This document shows, piece after piece, positions 1-7,721 of a stretch of DNA of 12,905 nucleotides (position 1 is its first letter; each line of letters opens with the position of its first letter). This stretch comes from Azonexaceae bacterium (GTDB lineage: Bacteria > Pseudomonadota > Gammaproteobacteria > Burkholderiales > Rhodocyclaceae), in the NCBI GenBank assembly GCA_009469685.1, contig SSTA01000274.1, positions 1 to 12,905 of the forward strand. Reading direction: 5' to 3'. The notes under the pieces are model-generated. The model was not told the origin of the DNA, ran no database searches, and saw only the letters and a list, made by a program, of their open reading frames with translations. Position numbers and translations under genes: made by a program.

Positions 1-1
1 C

Positions 2-289
2 GGCCATGCCACCTGCGAACATCTCCTGGCGCCGTTCCGCGGGCTGACCGGCAAGGCGGTTCTCTACGCCGTTCCGCCGGGTTGGCACGCTGGGTCGTGG
101 GAGGGCCAGTTCGCTGACCTCGATGCCCGGTTGGCCGCCGATCTGGCCGATGGGTTTCCGGCGCGTCCCCGCGATCTGCAGCCCCTGCCCCTACTTGGGA
201 TACCGGGGGTCGTCGCGGGCAATGCCAAGCCGGATTACTACGACGACGAGTTTCAGTTCCGACCCGGCCGGCGGGTCAGCGATCGTTGA
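2..289 (+). CDS. DUF3025 family protein, C-terminal part (5' end outside window)
   Basis: An open frame enters from the left edge and ends at TGA 287-289, giving about 95 residues. The tail carries an L-x-P-L-P-L-L-G-I-P-G motif, then an Asn, then Y-Y-D-D and an F-R-P ending. I know this pattern from the end of betaproteobacterial DUF3025 proteins, whose function is unknown. The start of the visible part has H-A-T-C-E-H-L-L-A-P-F-R-G-L-T-G-K-A, which also fits that family. The last 14 bp overlap the 3' end of the acetyltransferase gene on the other strand, so the two are convergent with no room for a terminator. The frame is seen directly; the family call is from memory of conserved motifs. 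The start codon is not in the window. Confidence 0.72.
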   Translation, partial: GHATCEHLLAPFRGLTGKAVLYAVPPGWHAGSWEGQFADLDARLAADLADGFPARPRDLQPLPLLGIPGVVAGNAKPDYYDDEFQFRPGRRVSDR

Positions 290-2726
290 GCTTGCGGGTA
301 ACCTTGAGGATATCCGGGTCATCGGCCTGCGCCACGGCAAAACCCAGTGAACTGACCAATCCCTTCATCGGCCCATTGTCCTTCAACACCTCCCCGACCA
401 TGGTGCGCAGTCCGCGCTGGCGGGCGGCGTCAAGAAGGCTCCCCATAAGCTGGGTCGCGATTCCCCGACCGGCCACCCGATCAGCCACCACGACGCCGAA
501 TTCGCACCCATGGCTGTCGGGCAGGACCGTGTAGCTCGCCTCGCCGATTATCGACTCGACGGCGTGCTCGTCCCGCTCCGTGGCGACCAGGACCATCTCC
601 CGGTCGTAATCGATCTGGGTATGGCGAACCAGTTGTTCCCGGGAGAGTTCTCTGAGGCTGCCGAAAAACCGGGTATAGCGGGAGCGCTCGCTCAAACCCC
701 GGACAAATTCCTGGAAAGCGTCGGCATCCTCGGGGCGGATGGGGCGCAGGCGGAATTCCTTGCGGTCCTTGCCATGGGCCACCTTTTCCAGAGAGAGGGG
801 ATAGGGGCAGATCGCCATGTGGCCATAGCGCCAGGACTCGCCGCTCCAGGGCCGCAGGCGGATCGAGAGGCTGCATGGCGCGGCGGTTTCGCCCAGGCGC
901 ACGGGGAGTTCCAGATTGCGCAGAGCGGGAAGTTCGCAGGCCATTTCCGATATGCGCAAGAGTATGTCGGTGAGCTGGCGGGTCCGGGCACTGCTGCCTT
1001 CGGGATCGCCCGTCAGCGGCGAGACTCCGGGCGCCGTCAGAAGCTCGCGGGCCAGACGCTCATTAAGGGGCGGCAAGGCGCGGGAGGCGAGGCTGCGCGA
1101 CAGGGGCGAGCCATCGTCCAGGCTGAGGACCGGTCCCCAGAGCGGATCCGATTCCAGTCGTACGACCAACTGCCGAGCCGTCGGGTCGGCGGGAGAATCC
1201 GCAGGAAGCAGCGGCAGATGGAAGGCTTCGGCGATGCGGCGGACCTCACCTTCGGTCAGCGTCTCGCGACCAGCCTGTATGGCGAAGTCGATGACCACCT
1301 TGGCTGCGGGGGCGGCAGGCGCTTTGCGGTGGGAGATCGAGGCTGGAGTCTCGAGCAGGAGTTCCTGGTTGCGGACGAATTCAGCCATGAAGGCGTAAGC
1401 GGCGACGGCGCTTTCCGGGGTCCGGAAGGCGGGAACTCCGGCTCGGGTCAAGAGCGCGCGGCTTTCGGCGACCGACGACTCGCCCATCAGGCTGACCAGG
1501 ATAGGTTTGCCCGCTTCCCGTTGGACGTCCAGGATGCGGCGGGCGGTGTCCACCGGATCCGAAAGACCGTTGGGCGCGACGACCACCAAAACGCCATCCA
1601 CGCCCGGGTCGGCAAGGCAGAGCCCGATGGCGGTCGCAAAGCGCTCCGCGCTGGCATCGATCAGGACATCCACCGGATTGCCCTGGGACCAGGAAATCGG
1701 CAGTCCCATCGCCAGCTTGGCCTTGGTCGCCGGAATGAAACGGGCGAGTTGCAATCCCTGCTGGACGGCGGCGTCGGCAGCCAGGAGAGCAGGGCCTCCG
1801 CCATTGGCGACGAGGGCGAGACGATTGCCTGCCGGCCGCCGCGGGCTGGCCAGCGCCCGGGCGGCGGTGAACAGGTCGCCGACGGTCGGAACCCGCAGGG
1901 CACCTGCCCGCCGCAAGGCTGCATCGAAACTGGCGTCCACGCCTCCCGTGGCCTGGGAATGGGTGTGTGCCAGCGCAGCGGTCAGGGCCGTGCGGCCCGC
2001 CTTGACGGCGACCACCGGCTTGCTGCGGGCGGCTGCCCGTAGCGCGCTGAGAAAGCGGCGGCTGGAGCGGATGCCTTCGAGATAAAGAAGAATGGCCTCG
2101 GTCTTGGCATCGGTGGCGAGGAAATCGAGGATTTCAGGCAGATCCACGTCCCCGCCGGCGCCCGGCCCGAAGACCGCCGAAAGGGCGAAATCGTTGCTGA
2201 AGGCCCAGTCGAGGACGTTGAGGCAGACGCCGGCAGACTGGGAGACGAAGGCCAGGTTACCCGCCGGGATGCGGCGATAGAACAGGGTGGCGTTGAGCCC
2301 CAGGGAAGGCCGGATGAATCCCAGGGCCCGGGGGCCCATGATCCTGACCCCGCAGCGGCGGGCGGTTTCCATGAGATTCGTCTGGACCAGGGCGCCGAAT
2401 TCGCCGGCTTCGGCGAAACCGGCGCTATGGACGACGGCGTGGCGAATGCGCTTCTTGCCGCATTGCTCGACGATTCCGGCGACGCCATCGGCGGGGGTGA
2501 CAATCAAGGCGAGATCGATGCGAGCGTCTATGGCGTCCAGGCTGGGGTGGCAGGCCCGGCCGCGGATTTCGCGATGCTTGGGGTTGATGAGGTAGACCTC
2601 GCCGGCATAGCCGCCTTCCAGCAGGTTGCGGGTCAGCGCACCGCCCAGGGAGTGATCGTCCGGATTGGCACCAAACAGGGCGACGGCGGTCGGGGAGACC
2701 AGCCCGGCCAGGAGAGAGCGGTTCAT
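276..2726 (-). CDS. Pat/PatZ-like protein: CoA-binding/acyl-CoA-synthetase-like domains plus C-terminal GNAT acetyltransferase, degenerate ATP-grasp
   Basis: 816 residues. Domain order: CoA-binding Rossmann domain at about 8-135 (GANPDDHSLGG); succinyl-CoA-ligase-like domains at about 150-460, with G-x-E-G-I-like LEGI near 216-219 and A-H-T-H-S at 253-257, where the family has the phosphorylated His in S-H-T-G; an ATP-grasp remnant at about 483-630; a GNAT domain at about 657-813 with acetyl-CoA loop R-V-A-G-R-G-I-A at 750-757. This is the layout of Pat/PatZ-type lysine acetyltransferases, which acetylate acetyl-CoA synthetase and other proteins. The usual length is near 890; the shortfall is in the ATP-grasp part, where the A-L-K-I and H-K-S-D motifs are absent and the E-x-D-I-N-P-L element reads N-L-E-L-P-V-R-L. 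ADP-forming ligase activity is therefore unlikely, but the acetyltransferase looks intact. The gene starts 12 bp after the two-PAS gene, with a weak Shine-Dalgarno, so coupling is likely. The start is chosen because it fits the family N-terminus. Confidence 0.9.
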   Translation of the reverse strand: MNRSLLAGLVSPTAVALFGANPDDHSLGGALTRNLLEGGYAGEVYLINPKHREIRGRACHPSLDAIDARIDLALIVTPADGVAGIVEQCGKKRIRHAVVHSAGFAEAGEFGALVQTNLMETARRCGVRIMGPRALGFIRPSLGLNATLFYRRIPAGNLAFVSQSAGVCLNVLDWAFSNDFALSAVFGPGAGGDVDLPEILDFLATDAKTEAILLYLEGIRSSRRFLSALRAAARSKPVVAVKAGRTALTAALAHTHSQATGGVDASFDAALRRAGALRVPTVGDLFTAARALASPRRPAGNRLALVANGGGPALLAADAAVQQGLQLARFIPATKAKLAMGLPISWSQGNPVDVLIDASAERFATAIGLCLADPGVDGVLVVVAPNGLSDPVDTARRILDVQREAGKPILVSLMGESSVAESRALLTRAGVPAFRTPESAVAAYAFMAEFVRNQELLLETPASISHRKAPAAPAAKVVIDFAIQAGRETLTEGEVRRIAEAFHLPLLPADSPADPTARQLVVRLESDPLWGPVLSLDDGSPLSRSLASRALPPLNERLARELLTAPGVSPLTGDPEGSSARTRQLTDILLRISEMACELPALRNLELPVRLGETAAPCSLSIRLRPWSGESWRYGHMAICPYPLSLEKVAHGKDRKEFRLRPIRPEDADAFQEFVRGLSERSRYTRFFGSLRELSREQLVRHTQIDYDREMVLVATERDEHAVESIIGEASYTVLPDSHGCEFGVVVADRVAGRGIATQLMGSLLDAARQRGLRTMVGEVLKDNGPMKGLVSSLGFAVAQADDPDILKVTRKLNDR

Positions 2727-2738
2727 CGTGAGGCGAAA

Positions 2739-3596
2739 TCAGCGCGGGGCTGCGAGGTCTTCGAGAAGGGTCTCCACGGCGCCGGCGAGCAGACCCTTGA
2801 GGTCGTGCAGCGGTGCCGCCATGAAGTGGAGATGGGTTCCGCCTTGGCCAAAATCGGGGAAGAAGTCGCGCACTTCCCAGGCCCCGGAGATGAGGGCCGA
2901 TGGTTTTGCGCGGTCGCCATAATGTTGGGCGACGGTGGTGGCGTTGGCCCCTTGGGCCACCAGTTCGGCAAGCACGACCTTACGCGTTTCGTGGCCGCCG
3001 TAGAAGGCGCGCCAGGCGTCCTGACGGCCGAGGATCTCGCTGGCGGCAAACCCGGTCAGCGCTTCGCAGGCCTTGTTCCAGTGGGTGACGCGGCCTTCGC
3101 GGTCGAGGACGAAGGTGGCCACCGGGCTGCTTGCCACGATTTCGGCGAGGCGTCGCTCGCTCTCCGCCCGGGCCTCTTCGGCGGCTCGGCGGGCGGAGAT
3201 GTCCTGCAAAGTCTCGATGCAACCGACCACCTTACCCTCGGCATCCCGCAGGGGAGACGCGCTGAAGGACAGCCAACGCCCGGATTCGCCCAGGGCCGGA
3301 AAAAAATCCTCCGCTTCGTAGGCGCCGGGAACCAGGGCCGACGCGCGATACCGTCCGGCGTAGAACTTTTCCAAGAGGCCGGCGGAGCAGCCATCGAGGA
3401 CGATATCGGCCATCACCGGCCGATGGGCCCGGTAAAAGGCCCGCCATTGGTGATGGGTGCCGATCACCTCCCGGGCGGGAATACCGGTAAGTTGGGCCAG
3501 CGCCTGGTTCCAATGAACCACCTTGTGCTTCGCGTCGATGACAAAGGAAGGGATCGGACTGCCATCCAAGATGAGCGCGGTATCCAGGGAAGTCAT
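2739..3596 (-). CDS. two-PAS-domain protein without output domain
   Basis: 285 residues from the ATG at 3596. That ATG is preferred over one 21 bp upstream because GGAGGA lies 4 nt before it, and the upstream ATG region would overlap this ribosome site. Two tandem PAS domains lie at about residues 10-130 and 150-278, joined by a charged helical linker rich in Ala/Glu/Arg. Both have a V-x-H-W-N-x-A core followed by L-T-G and then W-R-A-F-Y; PAS1 also has D-F-F-P and a late I-E-T-L-Q-D-I-S end typical of a PAS-to-linker junction. There is no kinase, GGDEF, EAL or receptor domain and no membrane segment, so it is a cytoplasmic sensor or adaptor. It is first in a likely two-gene unit with the Pat-like gene. 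The ligand cannot be read from the sequence. The two PAS copies resemble each other and the first PAS of the three-PAS protein at 5227-6414. Confidence 0.88.
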   Translation of the reverse strand: MTSLDTALILDGSPIPSFVIDAKHKVVHWNQALAQLTGIPAREVIGTHHQWRAFYRAHRPVMADIVLDGCSAGLLEKFYAGRYRASALVPGAYEAEDFFPALGESGRWLSFSASPLRDAEGKVVGCIETLQDISARRAAEEARAESERRLAEIVASSPVATFVLDREGRVTHWNKACEALTGFAASEILGRQDAWRAFYGGHETRKVVLAELVAQGANATTVAQHYGDRAKPSALISGAWEVRDFFPDFGQGGTHLHFMAAPLHDLKGLLAGAVETLLEDLAAPR

Positions 3597-3600
3597 GGGT

Positions 3601-3606
3601 TCCTCC
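3601..3606 (-). promoter_or_regulatory. ribosome binding site deciding the start of the two-PAS gene
   Basis: GGAGGA on the minus strand, 4 nt before the ATG at 3594-3596. It overlaps the region just after the alternative ATG at 3606-3608, which argues for the shorter protein. Confidence 0.75.
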
Positions 3607-3616
3607 ATTGACGGCA

Positions 3617-3625
3617 ACTATAGCA
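3617..3625 (-). promoter_or_regulatory. candidate extended -10 promoter for the two-PAS gene
   Basis: The minus strand reads TGC-TATAGT, an extended -10 pattern (TGn followed by a 5/6 match to TATAAT). It would start transcription about 14 nt before the ATG at 3596, just upstream of GGAGGA. No good -35 hexamer is visible at the expected spacing. It lies back to back with the rnpB promoter in a 77-bp divergent gap. Confidence 0.35.
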
Positions 3626-3661
3626 GGCCGGAAGTCGGGCGGGGAGGTCCCGCCGCGGGTT

Positions 3662-3667
3662 TATAAT
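3662..3667 (+). promoter_or_regulatory. -10 box of the rnpB promoter
   Basis: A perfect TATAAT lies 6 nt before the first base of the RNase P RNA helix P1 at 3674, the expected distance for a start at or next to the mature 5' end. The -35 zone (about 3639-3644) is G-rich and does not match TTGACA. Confidence 0.7.
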
Positions 3668-3673
3668 CGGGGT

Positions 3674-4107
3674 GGAAAGTCGGCCAGGCAATCGCCGGGT
3701 GGCCGGGGGAAACCCCGGCGCCGGGAGGAAAGTCCGGGCTCCATAGGGCAGGATGCCAGCTAACGGCTGGGCGCTATAAGCCGCAAGGCGAAGGCGACGG
3801 AAAGTGGAACAGAGAGTAGACCGCCCAAGCCGGGGGAAACCCCGGACGGCAAGGGTGAAACGGTGGCTCCGCGCAGGCGGGGGCGGCATTGCGAAAGCGG
3901 TGCCGCGGTAAGAGCCCACCGCGCCGGCGGCAACGTTCGGCGGCACGCTAAACCCCATCCGGAGCAAGGCCAAATAGGGAAGCATGGGCGTGGCCCGCGC
4001 TGCTTCCGGGTAGGCTGCTTGAGCCTGTCGGCGACGGCAGGCCTAGAGGAATGATTGCCACGGCCCTTCGGGGTCGCTACAGAACCCGGCTTATCGGCCG
4101 GCTTTCC
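3674..4107 (+). ncRNA. rnpB: RNase P RNA, bacterial type A
   Basis: The catalytic RNA of ribonuclease P, which removes 5' leaders from pre-tRNAs. Hallmarks seen: GAGGAAAGTCCGGGCTCC at 3725-3742; the GGAACAGAGAGTAGACCGCC block near 3806-3825; CCGGAGCAAGGCCAAATAGG around 3959-3978 (the P15 loop region that contacts the tRNA CCA end); GGGTAGGCTGCTTGAGCC near 4008-4025; AGAGGAATGATTGCC at 4045-4059; and ACAGAACCCGGCTTATCGG near 4079-4097. The ends are set by helix P1: 3674-3685 pairs over 12 bp, with one G-U, with 4096-4107. At about 434 nt it is somewhat longer than the E. coli RNA (about 377 nt), the extra length lying in internal helices. The mature 3' end may extend a few unpaired bases beyond 4107. 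No terminator is seen before the methyltransferase gene. Confidence 0.97.
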
Positions 4108-4117
4108 AACCGTTTTC

Positions 4118-4123
4118 GAGGAG
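4118..4123 (+). promoter_or_regulatory. ribosome binding site deciding the methyltransferase start
   Basis: GAGGAG lies 8 nt before ATG 4132-4134. An in-frame ATG at 4051 lies inside the RNase P RNA and has no supporting role, so 4132 is chosen. Confidence 0.7.
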
Positions 4124-4131
4124 TCGGGAGC

Positions 4132-5253
4132 ATGGCCGAAGGACGCATCGAGTGGGAGGAGGGCGAAACGCGCTGCAGCGCCCTCTGGCGCTCGCCCGGC
4201 GGCCATCCCGTCCCCCGCAGGGTGGTCCCGGCCGACGATACGATGCGCGCCGACACCGCCTATGGGCAACTCGCCCAGGGTACGGCGATCTTGTGGCGGG
4301 GCGACTATCAGAACGCCCGCCAATTGCTGCAGGCGCTAGGCCGGCGGACCGACCGGCGGCCGTCCAAGACCGGCGCGAGCGCAGCGGAAGGCTTCCATCT
4401 GCATCGCCAGGCCCAGGCGCAAAAAGCCCGCACCCTGGGATTGTTGCTCGTACCCCTCGACGGAGACTATCGCATCGCCTTGCGCCGCGGCCAGGATGTG
4501 GCGGAGGCCTGCGCCGAGGTCTTCGGCCCGGGGGGGGAGGCCAGCGTCATCTCCTTACGGGAGCTCCTGGGTCTGGTGGGGGCGCACGAGTGGCGCAGGA
4601 AGGGGGTTCCGATCCCTGCCCTGGGGGAGCGCATCCATCCCTGGCACGGCGTCTTCTCGCCGCTGCGGGGGGAGTATGTCGATCTGGTGGCCGAGGCGCC
4701 CTTGCCGTCCACGCGGCTCGCTTTCGACATCGGTACCGGAACCGGGATCCTCGCCGCCCTACTGGTCCGGCGCGGGGTCGAGAAAGTCGTGGCCACCGAC
4801 TGCGAGGCCAACGCCCGCGCCTGTGCGCGGGACAATCTGCAGCGCCTTGGGGTGGCAGATCGGGTCGAGGTCGTCGAAGCCAATCTTTTCCCGCCGGGGC
4901 GCGCACCCCTGGTGGTCTGCAATCCTCCCTGGGTCCCGGCGCGACCCAATTCGTCGGTGGAACGGGCGATCTACGATCCCGACTGCGCGATGCTCAAGGG
5001 ATTTCTGGCGGGCTTGGCAGACCATCTGGAAGCTGCGGGCGAGGGATGGCTGATCCTTTCCGATATCGCCGAGCTTCTGGGCTTGCGAACCCGCGAGGAC
5101 CTGCTTTCGGCAATCACTGGCGCGGGACTCAAGGTCGCCGGTCGCCTCGACATCCGCCCCCGCCACGGCAAGGCTCTCGATCCGGAGGACCCGCTCCACC
5201 GGGCCCGTTCCCGCGAGTTGACCTCCCTATGGCGTCTGGTCGCCGCTCGCTGA
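4132..5253 (+). CDS. class I SAM-dependent methyltransferase (MTS/HemK-like fold)
   Basis: 373 residues. The C-terminal half is a Rossmann methyltransferase: motif I D-I-G-T-G-T-G at about 199-205, an acidic residue ending the next strand (V-A-T-D near 220-223), and N-P-P-W at about 264-267. N-P-P-[YFW] is the catalytic motif of enzymes that methylate amide or amino nitrogens, such as PrmC/HemK, the rRNA enzymes RsmC/RlmG and adenine N6-methylases. The N-terminal 150 residues are not a domain I can name; they contain W-R-G-D-Y-Q-N-A-R-Q-L-L and F-H-L-H-R-Q-A-Q-A-Q stretches that look like a conserved accessory region. The substrate is unknown. The gene begins 24 nt after the last RNase P RNA helix and overlaps the convergent three-PAS gene by 27 bp. 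Confidence 0.88.
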   Translation: MAEGRIEWEEGETRCSALWRSPGGHPVPRRVVPADDTMRADTAYGQLAQGTAILWRGDYQNARQLLQALGRRTDRRPSKTGASAAEGFHLHRQAQAQKARTLGLLLVPLDGDYRIALRRGQDVAEACAEVFGPGGEASVISLRELLGLVGAHEWRRKGVPIPALGERIHPWHGVFSPLRGEYVDLVAEAPLPSTRLAFDIGTGTGILAALLVRRGVEKVVATDCEANARACARDNLQRLGVADRVEVVEANLFPPGRAPLVVCNPPWVPARPNSSVERAIYDPDCAMLKGFLAGLADHLEAAGEGWLILSDIAELLGLRTREDLLSAITGAGLKVAGRLDIRPRHGKALDPEDPLHRARSRELTSLWRLVAAR

Positions 5254-6414
5254 GGACTCTCCGCCCTCCTCGGCATTGTTGAAGAAGGCGAAAATCCGGC
5301 CTTCGCCGGCCGGCCAGAACGAGAGGCTGATGGAAACCGGCCAGGTTCTGCCGTCCTTGGCCCTGTGATGGCTGGCGAAGGTTCCGCGTCCTTGGTCGAA
5401 AACCTTGAGCACTTCGGCGATCACCTGGTCGCGGTCCTTTTCGGCATCGACGTCCCAGGCATAACGGTCGAGGAGTTCCTCCCGGGCGTAACCGGAACGC
5501 CGCAGGTAGGCATCGTTGACATCGAGGATCTTTCCATCGAGATCGGTCATCCAGAAGCCATCGGCTGCGGCATCGACCACCGCCTGGTACTGGGTCTGGC
5601 GCAGATTGAGGTTTTTCAGCAAGGCGTGGCGTTCGCTGACGTCCTGAACCGTTCCCAGGGCAAGCTGGGGATTACCCGCCGCGTCGCGGACGATCTCGAC
5701 CCGCTCGCTCACCCAGAGATCCCGGTTCTCGGCGACGATATTCAATTCGAGTTCGTAGGGTGCGCCCAGGAGGACCGCAGACCAGGCAGACTGCCGCAAC
5801 TTTGCTTGGTCCGGCCGCAGATAGCCCGCGAAGGTTTCCGCAGTTAGAGGCGTACCTGGGTCGAGCCCGAGTATCCGATAGAACTCCTCCGACCCGGTCA
5901 TCGTGCCGCTGGCCAGATCGAGGCGCCAATTGCCGAGGCGCGCGATCGACTGGGCCTTGCGCAGATCGGCTTCGCGTTCGTTGAGGAGGCGCTCGGTATT
6001 CTTGAGATCGGTGATGTCCTGCAGGGTTTCGACGACCGCCCAGACTCGGCCTTCGGCGTCGTAGATGGGGGCCGCGTCGAGAATGACGTAGCGGGTCTTG
6101 CCGCCCAGATTGCTGAACCAGCCTTCCCCGTGGCTGGAGCCTTCGAGCAGTTGCGACTTGCCTTGCACGGCATAGAGCGAGGCGGCCCGATCGAGGGCGC
6201 CGTCGAGGACGAGGTCAGCCATGGTCGGTCTTGGTTGGGTGTAGAACGCGCGCCAGACCTCGGCTTGCCCGGTCATCTCGGCGGCGCTGCAACCGGTGAG
6301 GCTTTCGCAGGCGCGGTTCCAGAATGTCACCCGGTGTTCGCGGTCGAGGATGAAGACCGCAACGCTCTGGCTTTCCATGGCCTGGCGCAAGAAGGAATCG
6401 CTCTTTTCGGGCAT
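5227..6414 (-). CDS. three-PAS-domain protein without output domain
   Basis: 395 residues from the ATG at 6414, which has GGAG 8 nt upstream. PAS1 (about 8-125) is of the same subtype as the two-PAS protein: F-W-N-R-A, L-T-G, W-R-A-F-Y, and a V-V-E-T-L-Q-D-I-T exit. PAS2 (about 145-260) is of the PAS_3 type, with A-R-L-G-N-W-R-L-D at its start and V-Q-D-V-S-E-R at its exit. PAS3 (about 275-385) starts with V-V-D-A-A-A-D-G-F-W and ends F-A-F-F-N-N-A-E-E, followed by a short charged tail. There is no kinase, cyclase or receptor domain, so it probably acts by protein contact. It is the last gene of the Aer-like/receptor/PAS cluster. A GTG at 6438 overlaps the receptor stop codon (GTGA) and is a possible alternative start giving 403 residues. 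Confidence 0.87.
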   Translation of the reverse strand: MPEKSDSFLRQAMESQSVAVFILDREHRVTFWNRACESLTGCSAAEMTGQAEVWRAFYTQPRPTMADLVLDGALDRAASLYAVQGKSQLLEGSSHGEGWFSNLGGKTRYVILDAAPIYDAEGRVWAVVETLQDITDLKNTERLLNEREADLRKAQSIARLGNWRLDLASGTMTGSEEFYRILGLDPGTPLTAETFAGYLRPDQAKLRQSAWSAVLLGAPYELELNIVAENRDLWVSERVEIVRDAAGNPQLALGTVQDVSERHALLKNLNLRQTQYQAVVDAAADGFWMTDLDGKILDVNDAYLRRSGYAREELLDRYAWDVDAEKDRDQVIAEVLKVFDQGRGTFASHHRAKDGRTWPVSISLSFWPAGEGRIFAFFNNAEEGGESSASGDQTP

Positions 6415-6422
6415 GGGGTCGT

Positions 6423-6426
6423 CTCC
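6423..6426 (-). promoter_or_regulatory. ribosome binding site favouring ATG 6414 for the three-PAS gene
   Basis: GGAG on the minus strand with 8 nt to ATG 6412-6414. The competing GTG at 6436-6438, overlapping the receptor stop, has only a weak GAG upstream. Confidence 0.55.
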
Positions 6427-6434
6427 GGATATTG

Positions 6435-7721
6435 TCACTGCATCTGCGACTCTAGATCGGCAAAGAGGCGTTCGTAGATTTCGATCAGGCTGTCGCGGTC
6501 GGCGCTGCCCTTCACCCAGCGTTTGGCCGAGACAATGTCGATCGCATGTTTTTCCGCTTCGCTCAGATTTTCGATCGCAATCGATTCCCCATGCAAGATG
6601 GTGTTGGCGTCGGCGCGCGCTTTTTGCGCCATGGCTACCAGACGCATCGATGTCCGCATCGCCTCGGTTCCCCCGCCGATTTCGTTGGCGAGGGCGGTGA
6701 TTCTGGCGGCGGAAGCGGCAGATCGAGCGAGATCCTGGCCAAATTCGTCGGCAGTGCCGCGGGCGTCGGAAACGGCAGCGCTCAGTTCGCCGATCTGGGC
6801 GCAGACCGCCGCCAGGGCATCGGTCATTGCCCCTATGGCCAGGGCGATTTCCTCCGCCGAGCGCTGCGATTGATCGGCGAGTTTGCGGACTTCGTCGGCG
6901 ACCACGGCGAATCCGCGTCCCGCTTCGCCGGCCCGAGCCGCTTCGATGGCGGCATTCAGGGCGAGGAGGTTGGTCTGTTTTGCGATGCCGTCGATATGGC
7001 TGGTCAGTTTCCGGATCGCATCCGCTTTTACCGAAAGGTCGCCCAGGGAATGAACGCTGGACTGGCTCGAGTTATGGGCGCTGCCTAGGGCCGCAGACAT
7101 CCGCTCGGCCGCCTGGGCCATGGATCGGGCCGACTGGGCGAAGGCCTCGGATTTCGTCCCGGATTCCTTGGCGTCGGCATCGACCCGATTGAGTGCCGAG
7201 CCGACGTGATCGATGGCGCGTGAGAGTCCGCTCTCGGAGCGCAGAAAGATGCGCGAGAGCAGGGCGTCCCGGGCTACCGACTCGCGCGCCGATTCGAGGA
7301 TGTCCAGGAGCGATTGCATGCGCTGGAGAATGTCGGCAAAGGCGCCGTGCAGGCCGGTTACCTGAAGTCGTCGCCAGGGCCGGTCGTGGGACGAGGCCTC
7401 CAGCCCGCCGAGGATTTCCCGGAACGCGGTTTCGGTCTGGTCGAGGGCGGAATTGAGATTGACCCGGATCGACTCCAGGGTGGGATCCTCAAAGCGGCGA
7501 GGCAACCTTCCGCCCAGCCGGCCCTGACCGATCTCGTCGAGGAGCACGCGGGTTTCGACGAGGGAGCCGTCGGTGCCCGGTCGGCGAAGGAGCGTTGCGA
7601 CCGCCGCCAGCAAGAGGGGGGGCAGCGCTGCCCAGGGGGACCAGAACGCCCCGCCCAGGCCGATGAGTATCAGCGCGCAGGCGATCCAACGGGAGTCAAA
7701 GCGAGAAAACGAGTTGCTCAT
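6435..7721 (-). CDS. methyl-accepting-chemotaxis-type receptor lacking a periplasmic sensor domain
   Basis: 428 residues from the ATG at 7721 (GGGGGTGGG just upstream); the longer frame to 7853 runs back into the Aer-like gene. Two hydrophobic segments at about 12-28 and 31-46 are separated by only a few residues, a membrane hairpin with no ligand-binding domain. A helical region follows, then the highly conserved chemoreceptor tip at about 243-279: [33 protein letters not shown]. This tip contacts CheA and CheW. The C-terminal 55 residues ([11 protein letters not shown] and on) are a short extension I do not recognise; no NWETF-like CheR tether is present. It overlaps the upstream Aer-like gene by 26 bp. 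With no sensor of its own, it probably takes input from the PAS protein. Confidence 0.92.
   Translation of the reverse strand: MSNSFSRFDSRWIACALILIGLGGAFWSPWAALPPLLLAAVATLLRRPGTDGSLVETRVLLDEIGQGRLGGRLPRRFEDPTLESIRVNLNSALDQTETAFREILGGLEASSHDRPWRRLQVTGLHGAFADILQRMQSLLDILESARESVARDALLSRIFLRSESGLSRAIDHVGSALNRVDADAKESGTKSEAFAQSARSMAQAAERMSAALGSAHNSSQSSVHSLGDLSVKADAIRKLTSHIDGIAKQTNLLALNAAIEAARAGEAGRGFAVVADEVRKLADQSQRSAEEIALAIGAMTDALAAVCAQIGELSAAVSDARGTADEFGQDLARSAASAARITALANEIGGGTEAMRTSMRLVAMAQKARADANTILHGESIAIENLSEAEKHAIDIVSAKRWVKGSADRDSLIEIYERLFADLESQMQ

Noticed and set aside
510..2042. Long plus-strand open frame (510 codons) opposite the Pat-like gene
   Set aside because: The protein is low-complexity, rich in Gly/Gln/Ala/Arg, with no recognisable motif. 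The opposite strand carries a clear multi-domain protein over the same bases; in GC-rich DNA such antisense frames are common.
2427..3611. Plus-strand open frame of 394 codons opposite the two-PAS gene
   Set aside because: It crosses the boundary of two real minus-strand genes and shows no domain; it is a shadow of GC-rich coding sequence.
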